This document shows, in pieces, positions 14,501 to 28,700 of a DNA stretch of 64,000 bases (position 1 is the stretch's first letter; every line of letters starts with the position of its first letter). Below the pieces are notes generated by a model. It did no database searches and was not told where the DNA came from. It was given only the letters and a program-made list of their open reading frames with translations. The position numbers and the translations under genes were made by a program. The DNA comes from Parietaria judaica. Taxonomy: Eukaryota; Streptophyta; Magnoliopsida; Rosales; Urticaceae. The stretch spans positions 30,276,086 to 30,340,085 of the forward strand of contig OX940871.1 in the NCBI GenBank assembly GCA_954871525.1. Direction: 5' to 3'.

Positions 14501-15502
14501 TAAAGAAATGCTATAGGAAATGCTATAGCATTTCGTATGGCATTTCTCGTCAACAATTTAATCCTTGCATATTTTTGCATGAGAACTCTTGTTATATTCC
14601 AATTCCAATGTATAAGCCCTAAAATAATTATTTTTTCAATTGGTTCGAAATTTAAGGTTGTAAAAAATGTAAAATAAAGAAATTCTATAGCATTTCCTAT
14701 GGCATTTCTCGTCAACAATTTAATCCTTGCATATTTTTGCATGAGAACTCTTGTTATATTCAAATTCCAATGTATAAGCCCTAAAATCATTATTTTTTCA
14801 ATTGGTTTGAAAATTAATGTTGTAAAAAATGTAAAATAAAGAAATGCTATAGGAAATGCTATAACATTTCGTATGGAATTTCTCGTCAACAATTTAATCC
14901 TTGCATATTTTTGCATGAGAACTCTTGTTATATTCAAATTCCAATGTATAAGCCCTAAAATCATTATTTTTTCCATTGGTTCGACTTTTAGGTCGTAAAC
15001 AATGTAAAATAAAGAAATGCTATAGGAAATGCTATAGCATTTCCTATGGAATTTAACGTCAACAATTTAATCCTTGCATATTTTTGCATGAGAACGCTTG
15101 TAATATTAAAATTCCAACGTATAAGCCCTAAAATCATTATTTTTTCAATTGGTTTGAAATTTAAGGTTGTAAAAAATGTAAAATAAAGAAATGCTATAGG
15201 AAATGCTATAGCATTTCCTATAGCATTTCTTGTCAACAATTAATCCTTGCATATTTTTGCATGAGAACTCTTGTTATATTCAAATTCCAATGTATAAGCC
15301 CTAAAATCATTATTTTTTCAATTGGTTTGAAATATAAGGTTGTAAAAAATGTAAAATAAAGAAATGCTATAGGAAATGCTATAGCATTTCCTATGGCATT
15401 TCTCGTCAACAATTTAATCCTTGCATATTTTTGCATGAGAACTCTTGTTATATTCCAATTCCAATGTATAAGCCCTAAAATAATTATTTTTTCAATTGGT
15501 TC
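11382..15502. repeat. 2061-bp higher-order repeat, two copies
   Basis: The marker series 11382, 11902, 12922 is repeated at 13443, 13963, 14983, followed by 15503, so the unit is 2060-2061 bp with internal spacings of 520, 1020 and 520-521 bp. The 1-bp difference comes from a lost T near 15240, where AACAATTTAATCC became AACAATTAATCC. The unit is related to the 2223-bp repeat but lacks its 683-bp sub-block, having a 520-bp one instead, so the two HORs appear to be recombinational variants. Confidence 0.85.
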
Positions 15503-18500
15503 GACTTTTAGGTCGTAAACAATGTAAAATAAAGAAATGCTATAGGAAATGCTATAGCATTTCCTATGGAATTTAACGTCAACAATTTAATCCTTGCATA
15601 TTTTTGCATGAGAACGCTTGTAATATTAAAATTCCAATGTATAAGCCCTAAAATCATTATTTTTTCAATTGGTTCGAAATTTAAGGTTGTAAAAAATGTA
15701 AAATAAAGAAATGCTATAGGAAATACTATAGCATTTCCTATGGCATTTCTCGTCAACATTTTAATCCTTGCATATTTTTGCATGAGAACTCTTGTTATAT
15801 TCAAATTCCAATGTATAAGCCCTAAAATAATTATTTTTTCAATTGGTTCGAAATTTAAGGTTGTAAAAAATGTAAAATAAAGAAATTCTATAGCATTTCC
15901 TATGGCGTTTCTCGTCAACAATTTAATCCTTGCATATTTTTGCATGAGAACTCTTGTTATATTCAAATTCCAATGTATAAGCCCTAAAATCATTATTTTT
16001 TCAATTCGTTTGAAATTTAAGGTTGTAAAAAATGTAAAATAAAGAAATGCTATAGGAAATGCTATAGCATTTCGTATGGCATTTCTCGTCAACAATTTAA
16101 TCCTTGCATATTTTTGCATGAGAACTCTTGTTATATTCAAATTCCAATGTATAAGCCCTATAATCATTTTTTTTTCAATTGGTTTGAAATTTTAGGTCGT
16201 AAACAATGTAAAATAAAGAAATGCTATAGGAAATGCTAGTATTTCCTATGGCATTTCTCGTCAACAATTTAATCCTTGCATATTTTTGCATGAGAACTCT
16301 TGTTATATTCAAATTCCAATGTATAAACTTTAAAATCATTATTTTTTCAATTAGTTCAAAATTTAAGGTTGTAAAAAATATAAAATAAAGAAATGCTATA
16401 GGAAATGCTATAGCATTTCCTATGGCATTTCTCGTCAACAATTTAATCCTTGCATATTTTTGCATGAGAACTCTTGTTATATTCAAATTCCAATGTATAA
16501 GCAATAAAATCATTATTTTTTCAATTGGTTCGAAATTTAAGGTTGTAAAAAATGTAAAATAAAGAAATGCTATAGGAAATGCTATAGCATTTCCTATGGC
16601 ATTTATCGTCAACAATTTAATCCTTGCATATTTTTGCATGAGAACTCTTGTTATATTCAAATTCCAATGTATAAGCCCTAAAATCATTATTTTTTCAATT
16701 GGTTTGAAATTTAAGGTTGTAAAAAATGTAAAATAAAGAAATGCTATAGGAAATGCTATAGCATTTCGTATGGCATTTCTCGTCAACAATTTAATCCTTG
16801 CATATTTTTGCATGAGAACTCTTGTTATATTCAAATTCCAATGTATAAGCCCTATAATCATTTTTTTTTTCAATTGGTTTGAAATTTTAGGTCGTAAACA
16901 ATGTAAAATAAAGAAATGCTATAGGAAATGCTAGTATTTCCTATGGCATTTCTCGTCAACAATTTAATCCTTGCATATTTTTGCATGAGAACTCTTGTTT
17001 TATTCAAATTCCAATTTATAAGCCCTAAAATCATTATTTTTTCAATTGGTTTGAAATTTAAGGTTGTAAAAAATGTAAAATAAAGAAATGCTATAGGAAA
17101 TGCTATAGCATTTCCTATGGCATTTCTCGTCAACAATTTAATCCTTGCATATTTTTGCATGAGAACTCTTGTTATATTCAAATTCCAATGTATAAGCCCT
17201 ATAATCATTTTTTTTTTCAATTGGTTTGAAATTTTAGGTCGTAAACAATGTAAAATAAAGAAATGCTATAGGAAATGCTAGTATTTCCTATGGCATTTCT
17301 CGTCAACAATTTAATCCTTGCATATTTTTGCATGAGAACTCTTGTTATATTCAAATTCCAATTTATATTCTTTAAAATCATTATTTTTTCAATTGGTTCG
17401 AAATTTAAGGTTGTAAAAAATGTAAAATAAAGAAATGCTATAGGAAATGCTATAGCATTTCCTATGGCATTTCTCGTCAACAATTTAATCCTTGCATATT
17501 TTTGCATGAGAACTCTTGTTATATTCAAATTCCAATGTATAAGCCCTAAAATCATTATTTTTTCAATTGGTTTGAAATTTAAGGTTGTAAAAAATGTAAA
17601 ATAAAGAAATGCTATATGAAATCCTATAGCATTTCGTATGGCATTTCTCGTCAACAATTTAATCCTTGCATATTTTAGCATGAGAACTCTTGTTATATTC
17701 AAATTCCAATGTATAAGCCCTATAATCATTTTTTTTTCAATTGGTTTGAAATTTTAGGTCGTAAACAATGTAAAATAAAGAAATGCTATAGGAAATGCTA
17801 GTATTTCCTATGGCATTTCTCGTCAACAATTTAATCCTTGCATATTTTTGCATGAGAACTCTTGTTATATTTAAATTCCAATTTATAAGCTTTAAAAACA
17901 TTATTTTTTCAATTGGTTCGAAATTTAAGGTTGTAAAAAATGTAAAATAAAGAAATGCTATAGGAAATGCTATAGAATTTCCTATGGCATTTCCCGTCAA
18001 CAATTTAATCCTTGCATATTTTTGCATGAGAACTCTTGTTATATTCAAATTCCAATGTATAAGCTTTAAAATCATTATTTTTTCAATTGGTTCGAAATTT
18101 AAGGTTGTAAAAAATGTAAAATAAAGAAATGCTATAGGAAATGCTATAGCATTTCCTATGGGATTTCTCGTCAACAATTTAATCCTTGCATATTTTGGTA
18201 TGAGAACTCTTCTTATATTCAAATTCCAATGTATAAGCCCTAAAATCATTATTTTTTCAATTGGTTCGACTTTTAGGTCGTAAACAATGTAAAATAAAAA
18301 AATGCTATAGGAAATGCTAGCATTTCCTATGGCATTTCTCGTCAACAATTTAATCCTTGCATATTTTTGCATGAGAACTCTTGTTATATTCCAATTCCAA
18401 TGTATAAGCCCTAAAATAATTATTTTTTCAATTGGTTCGACTTTTAGGTCGTAAACAATGTAAAATAAAGAAATGCTATAGGAAATGCTATAGCATTTCC

Positions 18501-19294
18501 TATGGATTTTAACGTCAACAATTTAATCCTTGCATATTTTTGCATGAGAACGCTTGTAATATTAAAATTCCAATGTATAAGCCCTAAAATCATTATTTTT
18601 TCAATTGGTTTGAAATTTAAGGTTGTAAAAAATGTAAAATAAAGAAATGCTATAGGAAATGCTATAGCATTTCCTATGGCATTTCTCGTCAACATTTTAA
18701 TCCTTGCATATTTTTGCATGAGAACTCTTGTTATATTCAAATTCCAATGTATAAGCCCTATAATCATTTTTTTTTCAATTGGTTTGAAATTTTAGGTCGT
18801 AAACAATGTAAAATAAAGAAATGCTATAGGAAATGCTAGTATTTCCTATGGCATTTCTCGTCAACAATTTAATCCTTGCATATTTTTGCATGAGAACTCT
18901 TGTTATATTCAAATTCCAATTTATAAGCTTTAAAATCATTATTTTTTCAATTGGTTCGAAATTTAAGGTTGTAAAAAATGTAAAATAAAGAAATGCTATA
19001 GGAAATGCTATAGCATTTCCTATGGCATTTCTCGTCAACAATTTAATCCTTGCATATTTTTGCATGAGAACTCTTGTTATATTCAAATTCCAATGTATAA
19101 GCCCTAAAATCATTATTTTTTCAATTGGTTTGAAATTTAAGGTTGTAAAAAATGTAAAATAAAGAAATGCTATAGGAAATGCTATAGCATTTCGTATGGC
19201 ATTTCTCGTCAACAATTTAATCCTTGCATATTTTTGCATGAGAACTCTTGTTATATTCAAATTCCAATGTATAAGCCCTATAATCATTTTTTTT

Positions 19295-22200
19295 TCAATT
19301 GGTTTGAAATTTTAGGTCGTAAGCAATGTAAAATAAAGAAATGCTATAGGAAATGCTAGTATTTCCTATGGCATTTCTCGTCAACAATTTAATCCTTGCA
19401 TATTTTTGCATGAGAACTCTTGTTTTATTCAAATTCCAATGTATAAGCCCTAAAATCATTATTTTTTCAATTGGTTTGAAATTTAAGGTTGTAAAAAATG
19501 TAAAATAAAGAAATGCTATAGGAAATGCTATAGCATTTCCTATGGCATTTCTCGTCAACAATTTAATCCTTGCATATTTTTGCATGAGAACTCTTGTTAT
19601 ATTCAAATTCCAATGTATAAGCCCTATAATCATTTTTTTTTCAATTGGTTTGAAATTTTAGGTCGTAAACAATGTAAAATAAAGAAATGCTATAGGAAAT
19701 GCTAGTATTTCCTATGGCATTTCTCGTCAACAATTTAATCCTTGCATATTTTTGCATGAGAACTCTTGTTATATTCAAATTCCAATGTATAAACTTTAAA
19801 ATCATTATTTTTTCAATTAGTTCAAAATTTAAGGTTGTAAAAAATATAAAATAAAGAAATGCTATAGGAAATGCTATAGCATTTCCTATGGCATTTCTCG
19901 TCAACAATTTAATCCTTGCATATTTTTGCATGAGAACTCTTGTTATATTCAAATTCCAATGTATAAGCAATAAAATCATTATTTTTTCAATTGGTTCGAA
20001 ATTTAAGGTTGTAAAAAATGTAAAATAAAGAAATGCTATAGGAAATGCTATAGCATTTCCTATGGCATTTATCGTCAACAATTTAATCCTTGCATATTTT
20101 TGCATGAGAACTCTTGTTATATTCAAATTCCAATGTATAAGCCCTAAAATCATTATTTTTTCAATTGGTTTGAAATTTAAGGTTGTAAAAAATGTAAAAT
20201 AAAGAAATGCTATAGGAAATGCTATAGCATTTCGTATGGCATTTCTCGTCAACAATTTAATCCTTGCATATTTTTGCATGAGAACTCTTGTTATATTCAA
20301 ATTCCAATGTATAAGCCCTATAATCATTTTTTTTTCAATTGGTTTGAAATTTTAGGTCGTAAACAATGTAAAATAAAGAAATGCTATAGGAAATGCTAGT
20401 ATTTCCTATGGCATTTCTCGTCAACAATTTAATCCTTGCATATTTTTGCATGAGAACTCTTGTTTTATTCAAATTCCAATGTATAAGCCCTAAAATCATT
20501 ATTTTTTCAATTGGTTTGAAATTTAAGGTTGTAAAAAATGTAAAATAAAGAAATGCTATAGGAAATGCTATAGCATTTCCTATGGCATTTCTCGTCAACA
20601 ATTTAATCCTTGCATATTTTTGCATGAGAACTCTTGTTATATTCAAATTCCAATGTATAAGCCCTATAATCATTTTTTTTTCAATTGGTTTGAAATTTTA
20701 GGTCGTAAACAATGTAAAATAAAGAAATGCTATAGGAAATGCTAGTATTTCCTATGGCATTTCTCGTCAACAATTTAATCCTTGCATATTTTTGCATGAG
20801 AACTCTTGTTATATTCAAATTCCAATGTATAAACTTTAAAATCATTATTTTTTCAATTAGTTCAAAATTTAAGGTTGTAAAAAATATAAAACAAAGAAAT
20901 GCTATAGGAAATGCTATAGCATTTCCTATGGCATTTCTCGTCAACAATTTAATCCTTGCATATTTTTGCATGAGAACTCTTGTTATATTCAAATTCCAAT
21001 GTATAAGCAATATAATCATTATTTTTTCAATTGGTTCGAAATTTAAGGTTGTAAAAAATGTAAAATAAAGAAATGCTATAGGAAATGCTATAGCATTTCC
21101 TATGGCATTTATCGTCAACAATTTAATCCTTGCATATTTTTGCATGAGAACTCTTGTTATATTCAAATTCCAATGTATAAGCCCTAAAATCATTATTTTT
21201 TCAATTGGTTTGAAATTTAAGGTTGTAAAAAATGTAAAATAAAGAAATGCTATAGGAAATGCTATAGCATTTCGTATGGCATTTCTCGTCAACAATTTAA
21301 TCCTTGCATATTTTTGCATGAGAACTCTTGTTATATTCAAATTCCAATGTATAAGCCCTATAATCATTTTTTTTTCAATTGGTTTGAAATTTTAGGTCGT
21401 AAACAATGTAAAATAAAGAAATGCTATAGGAAATGCTAGTATTTCCTATGGCATTTCTTGTCAACAATTTAATCCTTGCATATTTTTGCATGAGAACTCT
21501 TGTTTTATTCAAATTCCAATGTATAAGCCCTAAAATCATTATTTTTTCAATTGGTTTGAAATTTAAGGTTGTAAAAAATGTAAAATAAAGAAATGCTATA
21601 GGAAATGCTATAGCATTTCCTATGGCATTTCTCGTCAACAATTTAATCCTTGCATATTTTTGCATGAGAACTCTTGTTATATTCAAATTCCAATGTATAA
21701 GCCCTATAATCATTTTTTTTTCAATTGGTTTGAAATTTTAGGTCGTAAACAATGTAAAATAAAGAAATGCTATAGGAAATGCTAGTATTTCCTATGGCAT
21801 TTCTCGTCAACAATTTAATCCTTGCATATTTTTGCATGAGAACTCTTGTTATATTCAAATTCCAATGTATAAACTTTAAAATCATTATTTTTTCAATTAG
21901 TTCAAAATTTAAGGTTGTAAAAAATATAAAATAAAGAAATGCTATAGGAAATGCTATAGCATTTCCTATGGCATTTCTCGTCAACAATTTAATCCTTGCA
22001 TATTTTTGCATGAGAACTCTTGTTATATTCAAATTCCAATGTATAAGCAATAAAATCATTATTTTTTCAATTGGTTCGAAATTTAAGGTTGTAAAAAATG
22101 TAAAATAAAGAAATGCTATAGGAAATGCTATAGCATTTCCTATGGCATTTATCGTCAACAATTTAATCCTTGCATATTTTTGCATGAGAACTCTTGTTAT

Positions 22201-22765
22201 ATTCAAATTCCAATGTATAAGCCCTAAAATCATTATTTTTTCAATTGGTTTGAAATTTAAGGTTGTAAAAAATGTAAAATAAAGAAATGCTATAGGAAAT
22301 GCTATAGCATTTCGTATGGCATTTCTCGTCAACAATTTAATCCTTGCATATTTTTGCATGAGAACTCTTGTTATATTCAAATTCCAATGTATAAGCCCTA
22401 TAATCATTTTTTTTTCAATTGGTTTGAAATTTTAGGTCGTAAACAATGTAAAATAAAGAAATGCTATAGGAAATGCTAGTATTTCCTATGGCATTTCTCG
22501 TCAACAATTTAATCCTTGCATATTTTTGCATGAGAACTCTTGTTTTATTCAAATTCCAATGTATAAGCCCTAAAATCATTATTTTTTCAATTGGTTTGAA
22601 ATTTAAGGTTGTAAAAAATGTAAAATAAAGAAATGCTATAGGAAATGCTATAGCATTTCCTATGGCATTTCTCGTCAACAATTTAATCCTTGCATATTTT
22701 TGCATGAGAACTCTTGTTATATTCAAATTCCAATGTATAAGCCCTATAATCATTTTTTTTTTCAA
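19295..22765. repeat. 1040-bp higher-order repeat, about 3.3 copies
   Basis: Equivalent points recur at 19295, 20335, 21375 and 22415 and at 19641, 20681 and 21721, always exactly 1040 bp apart (six monomers). Each unit has a 346-bp sub-block and a 694-bp sub-block, each opening with the TTGAAATTTTAGGTCGTAAA variant and a GCTAGTATTTCC palindrome centre. Copies are nearly identical, and only isolated changes were seen, such as AAACAAAG near 20890 and AGCAATATAATC near 21006. A similar unit at about 16175-17220 lies outside the run. Confidence 0.9.
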
Positions 22766-25700
22766 TTGGTTTGAAATTTTAGGTCGTAAACAATGTAAAA
22801 TAAAGAAATGCTATAGGAAATGCTAGTATTTCCTATGGCATTTCTCGTCAACAATTTAATCCTTGCATATTTTTGCATGAGAACTCTTGTTATATTCAAA
22901 TTCCAATTTATAAGCTTTAAAATCATTATTTTTTCAATTGGTTCGAAATTTAAGGTTGTAAAAAATGTAAAATAAAGAAATGCTATAGGAAATGCTATAG
23001 CATTTCCTATGGCATTTCTCGTCAACAATTTAATCCTTGCATATTTTTGCATGAGAACTCTTGTTATATTCAAATTCCAATGTATAAGCCCTAAAATCAT
23101 TATTTTTTCAATTGGTTTGAAATTTAAGGTTGTAAAAAATGTAAAATAAAGAAATGCTATATGAAATCCTATAGCATTTCGTATGGCATTTCTCGTCAAC
23201 AATTTAATCCTTGCATATTTTAGCATGAGAACTCTTGTTATATTCAAATTCCAATGTATAAGCCCTATAATCATTTTTTTTTCAATTGGTTTGATTTTAG
23301 GTCGTAAACAATGTAAAATAAAGAAATGCTATAGGAAATGCTAGTATTTCCTATGGCATTTCTCGTCAACAATTTAATCCTTGCATATTTTTGCATGAGA
23401 ACTCTTGTTATATTTAAATTCCAATTTATAAGCTTTAAAATCATTATTTTTTCAATTGGTTCGAAATTTAAGGTTGTAAAAAATGTAAAATAAAGAAATG
23501 CTATAGGAAATGCTATAGAATTTCCTATGGCATTTCCCGTCAACAATTTAATCCTTGCATATTTTTGCATGAGAACTCTTGTTATATTCAAATTCCAATG
23601 TATAAGCTTTAAAATCATTATTTTTTCAATTGGTTCGAAATTTAAGGTTGTAAAAAATGTAAAATAAAGAAATGCTATAGGAAATGCTATAGCATTTCCT
23701 ATGGGATTTCTCGTCAACAATTTAATCCTTGCATATTTTGGTATGAGAACTCTTCTTATATTCAAATTCCAATGTATAAGCCCTAAAATCATTATTTTTT
23801 CAATTGGTTCGACTTTTAGGTCGTAAACAATGTAAAATAAAGAAATGCTATAGGAAATGCTAGCATTTCCTATGGCATTTCTCGTCAACAATTTAATCCT
23901 TGCATATTTTTGCATGAGAACTCTTGTTATATTCCAATTCCAATGTATAAGCCCTAAAATAATTATTTTTCCAATTGGTTCGACTTTTAGGTCGTAAACA
24001 ATGTAAAATAAAGAAATGCTATAGGAAATGCTATAGCATTTCCTATGGAATTTAAAGTCAACAATTTAATCCTTGCATATTTTTGCATGAGAACGCTTGT
24101 AATATTAAAATTCCAATGTATAAGCCCTAAAATCATTATTTTTTCAATTGGTTTGAAATTTAAGGTTGTAAAAAATGTAAAATAAAGAAATGCTATATGA
24201 AATCCTATAGCATTTCGTATGGCATTTCTCGTCAACAATTTAATCCTTGCATATTTTAGCATGAGAACTCTTGTTATATTCAAATTCCAATGTATAAGCC
24301 CTATAATCATTTTTTTTTCAATTGGTTTGATTTTAGGTCGTAAACAATGTAAAATAAAGAAATGCTATAGGAAATGCTAGTATTTCCTATGGCATTTCTC
24401 GTCAACAATTTAATCCTTGCATATTTTTGCATGAGAACTCTTGTTATATTTAAATTCCAATTTATAAGCTTTAAAATCATTATTTTTTCAATTGGTTCGA
24501 AATTTAAGGTTGTAAAAAATGTAAAATAAAGAAATGCTATAGGAAATGCTATAGAATTTCCTATGGCATTTCCCGTCAACAATTTAATCCATGCATATTT
24601 TTGCATGAGAACTCTTGTTATATTCAAATTCCAATGTATAAGCTTTAAAATCATTATTTTTTCAATTGGTTCGAAATTTAAGGTTGTAAAAAATGTAAAA
24701 TAAAGAAATGCTATAGGAAATGCTATAGCATTTCCTATGGGATTTCTCGTCAACAATTTAATCCTTGCATATTTTGGTATGAGAACTCTTCTTATATTCA
24801 AATTCCAATGTATAAGCCCTAAAATCATTATTTTTTCAATTGGTTCGACTTTTAGGTCGTAAACAATGTAAAATAAAAAAATGCTATAGGAAATGCTAGC
24901 ATTTCCTATGGCATTTCTCGTCAAATATTTAATCCTTGCATATTTTTGCATGAGAACTCTTGTTATATTCCAATTCCAATGTATAAGCCCTAAAATAATT
25001 ATTTTTTCAATTGGTTCGACTTTTAGGTCGTAAACAATGTAAAATAAAGAAATGCTATAGGAAATGCTATAGCATTTCCTATGGATTTTAACGTCAACAA
25101 TTTAATCCTTGCATATTTTTGCATGAGAACGCTTGTAATATTAAAATTCCAATGTATAAGCCCTAAAATCATTATTTTTTCAATTGGTTTGAAATTTAAG
25201 GTTGTAAAAAATGTAAAATAAAGAAATGCTATAGGAAATGCTATAGCATTTCCTATGGCATTTCTCGTCAACATTTTAATCCTTGCATATTTTTGCATGA
25301 GAACTCTTGTTATATTCAAATTCCAATGTATAAGCCCTATAATCATTTTTTTTTCAATTGGTTTGAAATTTTAGGTCGTAAACAATGTAAAATAAAGAAA
25401 TGCTATAGGAAATGCTAGTATTTCCTATGGCATTTCCCGTCAACAATTTAATCCTTGCATATTTTTGCATGAGAACTCTTGTTATATTCAAATTCCAATT
25501 TATAAGCGTTAAAATCATTATTTTTTCAATTGGTTCGAAATTTAAGGTTGTAAAAAATGTAAAATAAAGAAATGCTATAGGAAATGCTATAGCATTTCCT
25601 ATGGCATTTCTCGTCAACAATTTAATCCTTGCATATTTTTGCATGAGAACTCTTGTTATATTCAAATTCCAATGTATAAGCCCTAAAATCATTATTTTTT

Positions 25701-28700
25701 CAATTGGTTTGAAATTTAAGGTTGTAAAAAATGTAAAATAAAGAAATGCTATAGGAAATGCTATAGCATTTCGTATGGCATTTCTCGTCAACAATTTAAT
25801 CCTTGCATATTTTTGCATGAGAACTCTTGTTATATTCAAATTCCAATGTATAAGCCCTATAATCATTTTTTTTTCAATTGGTTTGAAATTTTAGGTCGTA
25901 AACAATGTAAAATAAAGAAATGCTATAGGAAATGCTAGTATTTCCTATGGCATTTCTCGTCAACAATTTAATCCTTGCATATTTTTGCATGAGAACTCTT
26001 GTTATATTCAAATTTCAATGTATAAGCCCTAAAATCAATATTTTTTCATTTGGTTTGAAATTTAAGGTTGCAAAAAATGTAAAATAAAGAAATGCTATAG
26101 GAAATGCTATAGCATTTCCTATGGCATTTCTCGTCAACAATTTAATCCTTGCATATTTTTGCATGAGAACTCTTGTTATATTCAAATTCCAATGTATAAG
26201 CCCTATAATCATTTTTTTTTCAATTGGTTTGAAATTTTAGGTCGTAAACAATGTAAAATAAAGAAATGCTATAGGAAATGCTAGTATTTCCTATGGCATT
26301 TCTCGTCAACAATTTAATCCTTGCATATTTTTGCATGAGAACTCTTGTTATATTCAAATTCCAATTTATAAGCTTTAAAATCATTATTTTTTCAATTAGT
26401 TCGAAATTTAAGGTTGTAAAAAATGTAAAATAAAGAAATGCTATAGGAAATGCTATAGCATTTCCTATGGCATTTCTCGTCAACAATTTAATCCTTGCAT
26501 ATTTTTGCATGAGAACTCTTGTTATATTCAAATTCCAATGTATAAGCCCTAAAATAATTATTTTTTCAATTGGTTTGAAATTTAAGGTTGTAAAAAAGGT
26601 AAAATAAAGAAATGCTATATGAAATCCTATAGCATTTCGTATGGCATTTCTCGTCAACAATTTAATCCTTGCATATTTTAGCATGAGAACTCTTGTTATA
26701 TTCAAATTCCAATGTATAAGCCCTATAATCATTTTTTTTCAATTGGTTTGAAATTTTAGGTCGTAAACAATGTAAAATAAAGAAATGCTATAGGAAATGC
26801 TAGTATTTCCTATGGCATTTCTCGTCAACAATTTAATCCTTGCATATTTTTGCATGAGAACTCTTGTTATATTCAAATTCCAATTTATAAGCTTTAAAAT
26901 CATTATTTTTTCAATTGGTTCGAAATTTAAGGTTGTAAAAAATGTAAAATAAAGAAATGCTATAGGAAATGCTATAGAATTTCCTATGGCATTTCCCGTC
27001 AACAATTTAATCCTTGCATATTTTTGCATGAGAACTCTTGTTATATTCAAATTCCAATGTATAAGCTTTAAAATCATTATTTTTTCAATTGGTTCGAAAT
27101 TTAAGGTTGTAAAAAATGTAAAATAAAGAAATGCTATAGGAAATGCTATAGCATTTCCTATGGGATTTCTCGTCAACAATTTAATCCTTGCATATTTTGG
27201 TATGAGAACTCTTCTTATATTCAAATTCCAATGTATAAGCCCTAAAATCATTATTTTTTCAATTGGTTCGACTTTTAGGTCGTAAACAATGTAAAATAAA
27301 GAAATGCTATAGGAAATGCTAGCATTTCCTATGGCATTTCTCGTCAACAATTTAATCCTTGCATATTTTTGCATGAGAACTCTTGTTATATTCCAATTCC
27401 AATGTATAAGCCCTAAAATAATTATTTTTCCAATTGGTTCGACTTTTAGGTCGTAAACAATGTAAAATAAAGAAATGCTATAGGAAATGCTATAGCATTT
27501 CCTATGGAATTTAAAGTCAACAATTTAATCCTTGCATATTTTTGCATGAGAACGCTTGTAATATTAAAATTCCAATGTATAAGCCCTAAAATCATTATTT
27601 TTTCAATTGGTTTGAAATTTAAGGTTGTAAAAAATGTAAAATAAAGAAATGCTATATGAAATCCTATAGCATTTCGTATGGCATTTCTCGTCAACAATTT
27701 AATCCTTGCATATTTTAGCATGAGAACTCTTGTTATATTCAAATTCCAATGTATAAGCCCTATAATCATTTTTTTTTCAATTGGTTTGATTTTAGGTCGT
27801 AAACAATGTAAAATAAAGAAATGCTATAGGAAATGCTAGTATTTCCTATGGCATTTCTCGTCAACAATTTAATCCTTGCATATTTTTGCATGAGAACTCT
27901 TGTTATATTTAAATTCCAATTTATAAGCTTTAAAATCATTATTTTTTCAATTGGTTCGAAATTTAAGGTTGTAAAAAATGTAAAATAAAGAAATGCTATA
28001 GGAAATGCTATAGAATTTCCTATGGCATTTCCCGTCAACAATTTAATCCTTGCATATTTTTGCATGAGAACTCTTGTTATATTCAAATTCCAATGTATAA
28101 GCTTTAAAATCATTATTTTTTCAATTGGTTCGAAATTTAAGGTTGTAAAAAATGTAAAATAAAGAAATGCTATAGGAAATGCTATAGCATTTCCTATGGG
28201 ATTTCTCGTCAACAATTTAATCCTTGCATATTTTGGTATGAGAACTCTTCTTATATTCAAATTCCAATGTATAAGCCCTAAAATCATTATTTTTTCAATT
28301 GGTTCGACTTTTAGGTCGTAAACAATGTAAAATAAAAAAATGCTATAGGAAATGCTAGCATTTCCTATGGCATTTCTCGTCAACAATTTAATCCTTGCAT
28401 ATTTTTGCATGAGAACTCTTGTTATATTCCAATTCCAATGTATAAGCCCTAAAATAATTATTTTTTCAATTGGTTCGACTTTTAGGTCGTAAACAATGTA
28501 AAATAAAGAAATGCTATAGGAAATGCTATAGCATTTCCTATGGATTTTAACGTCAACAATTTAATCCTTGCATATTTTTGCATGAGAACGCTTGTAATAT
28601 TAAAATTCCAATGTATAAGCCCTAAAATCATTATTTTTTCAATTGGTTTGAAATTTAAGGTTGTAAAAAATGTAAAATAAAGAAATGCTATAGGAAATGC

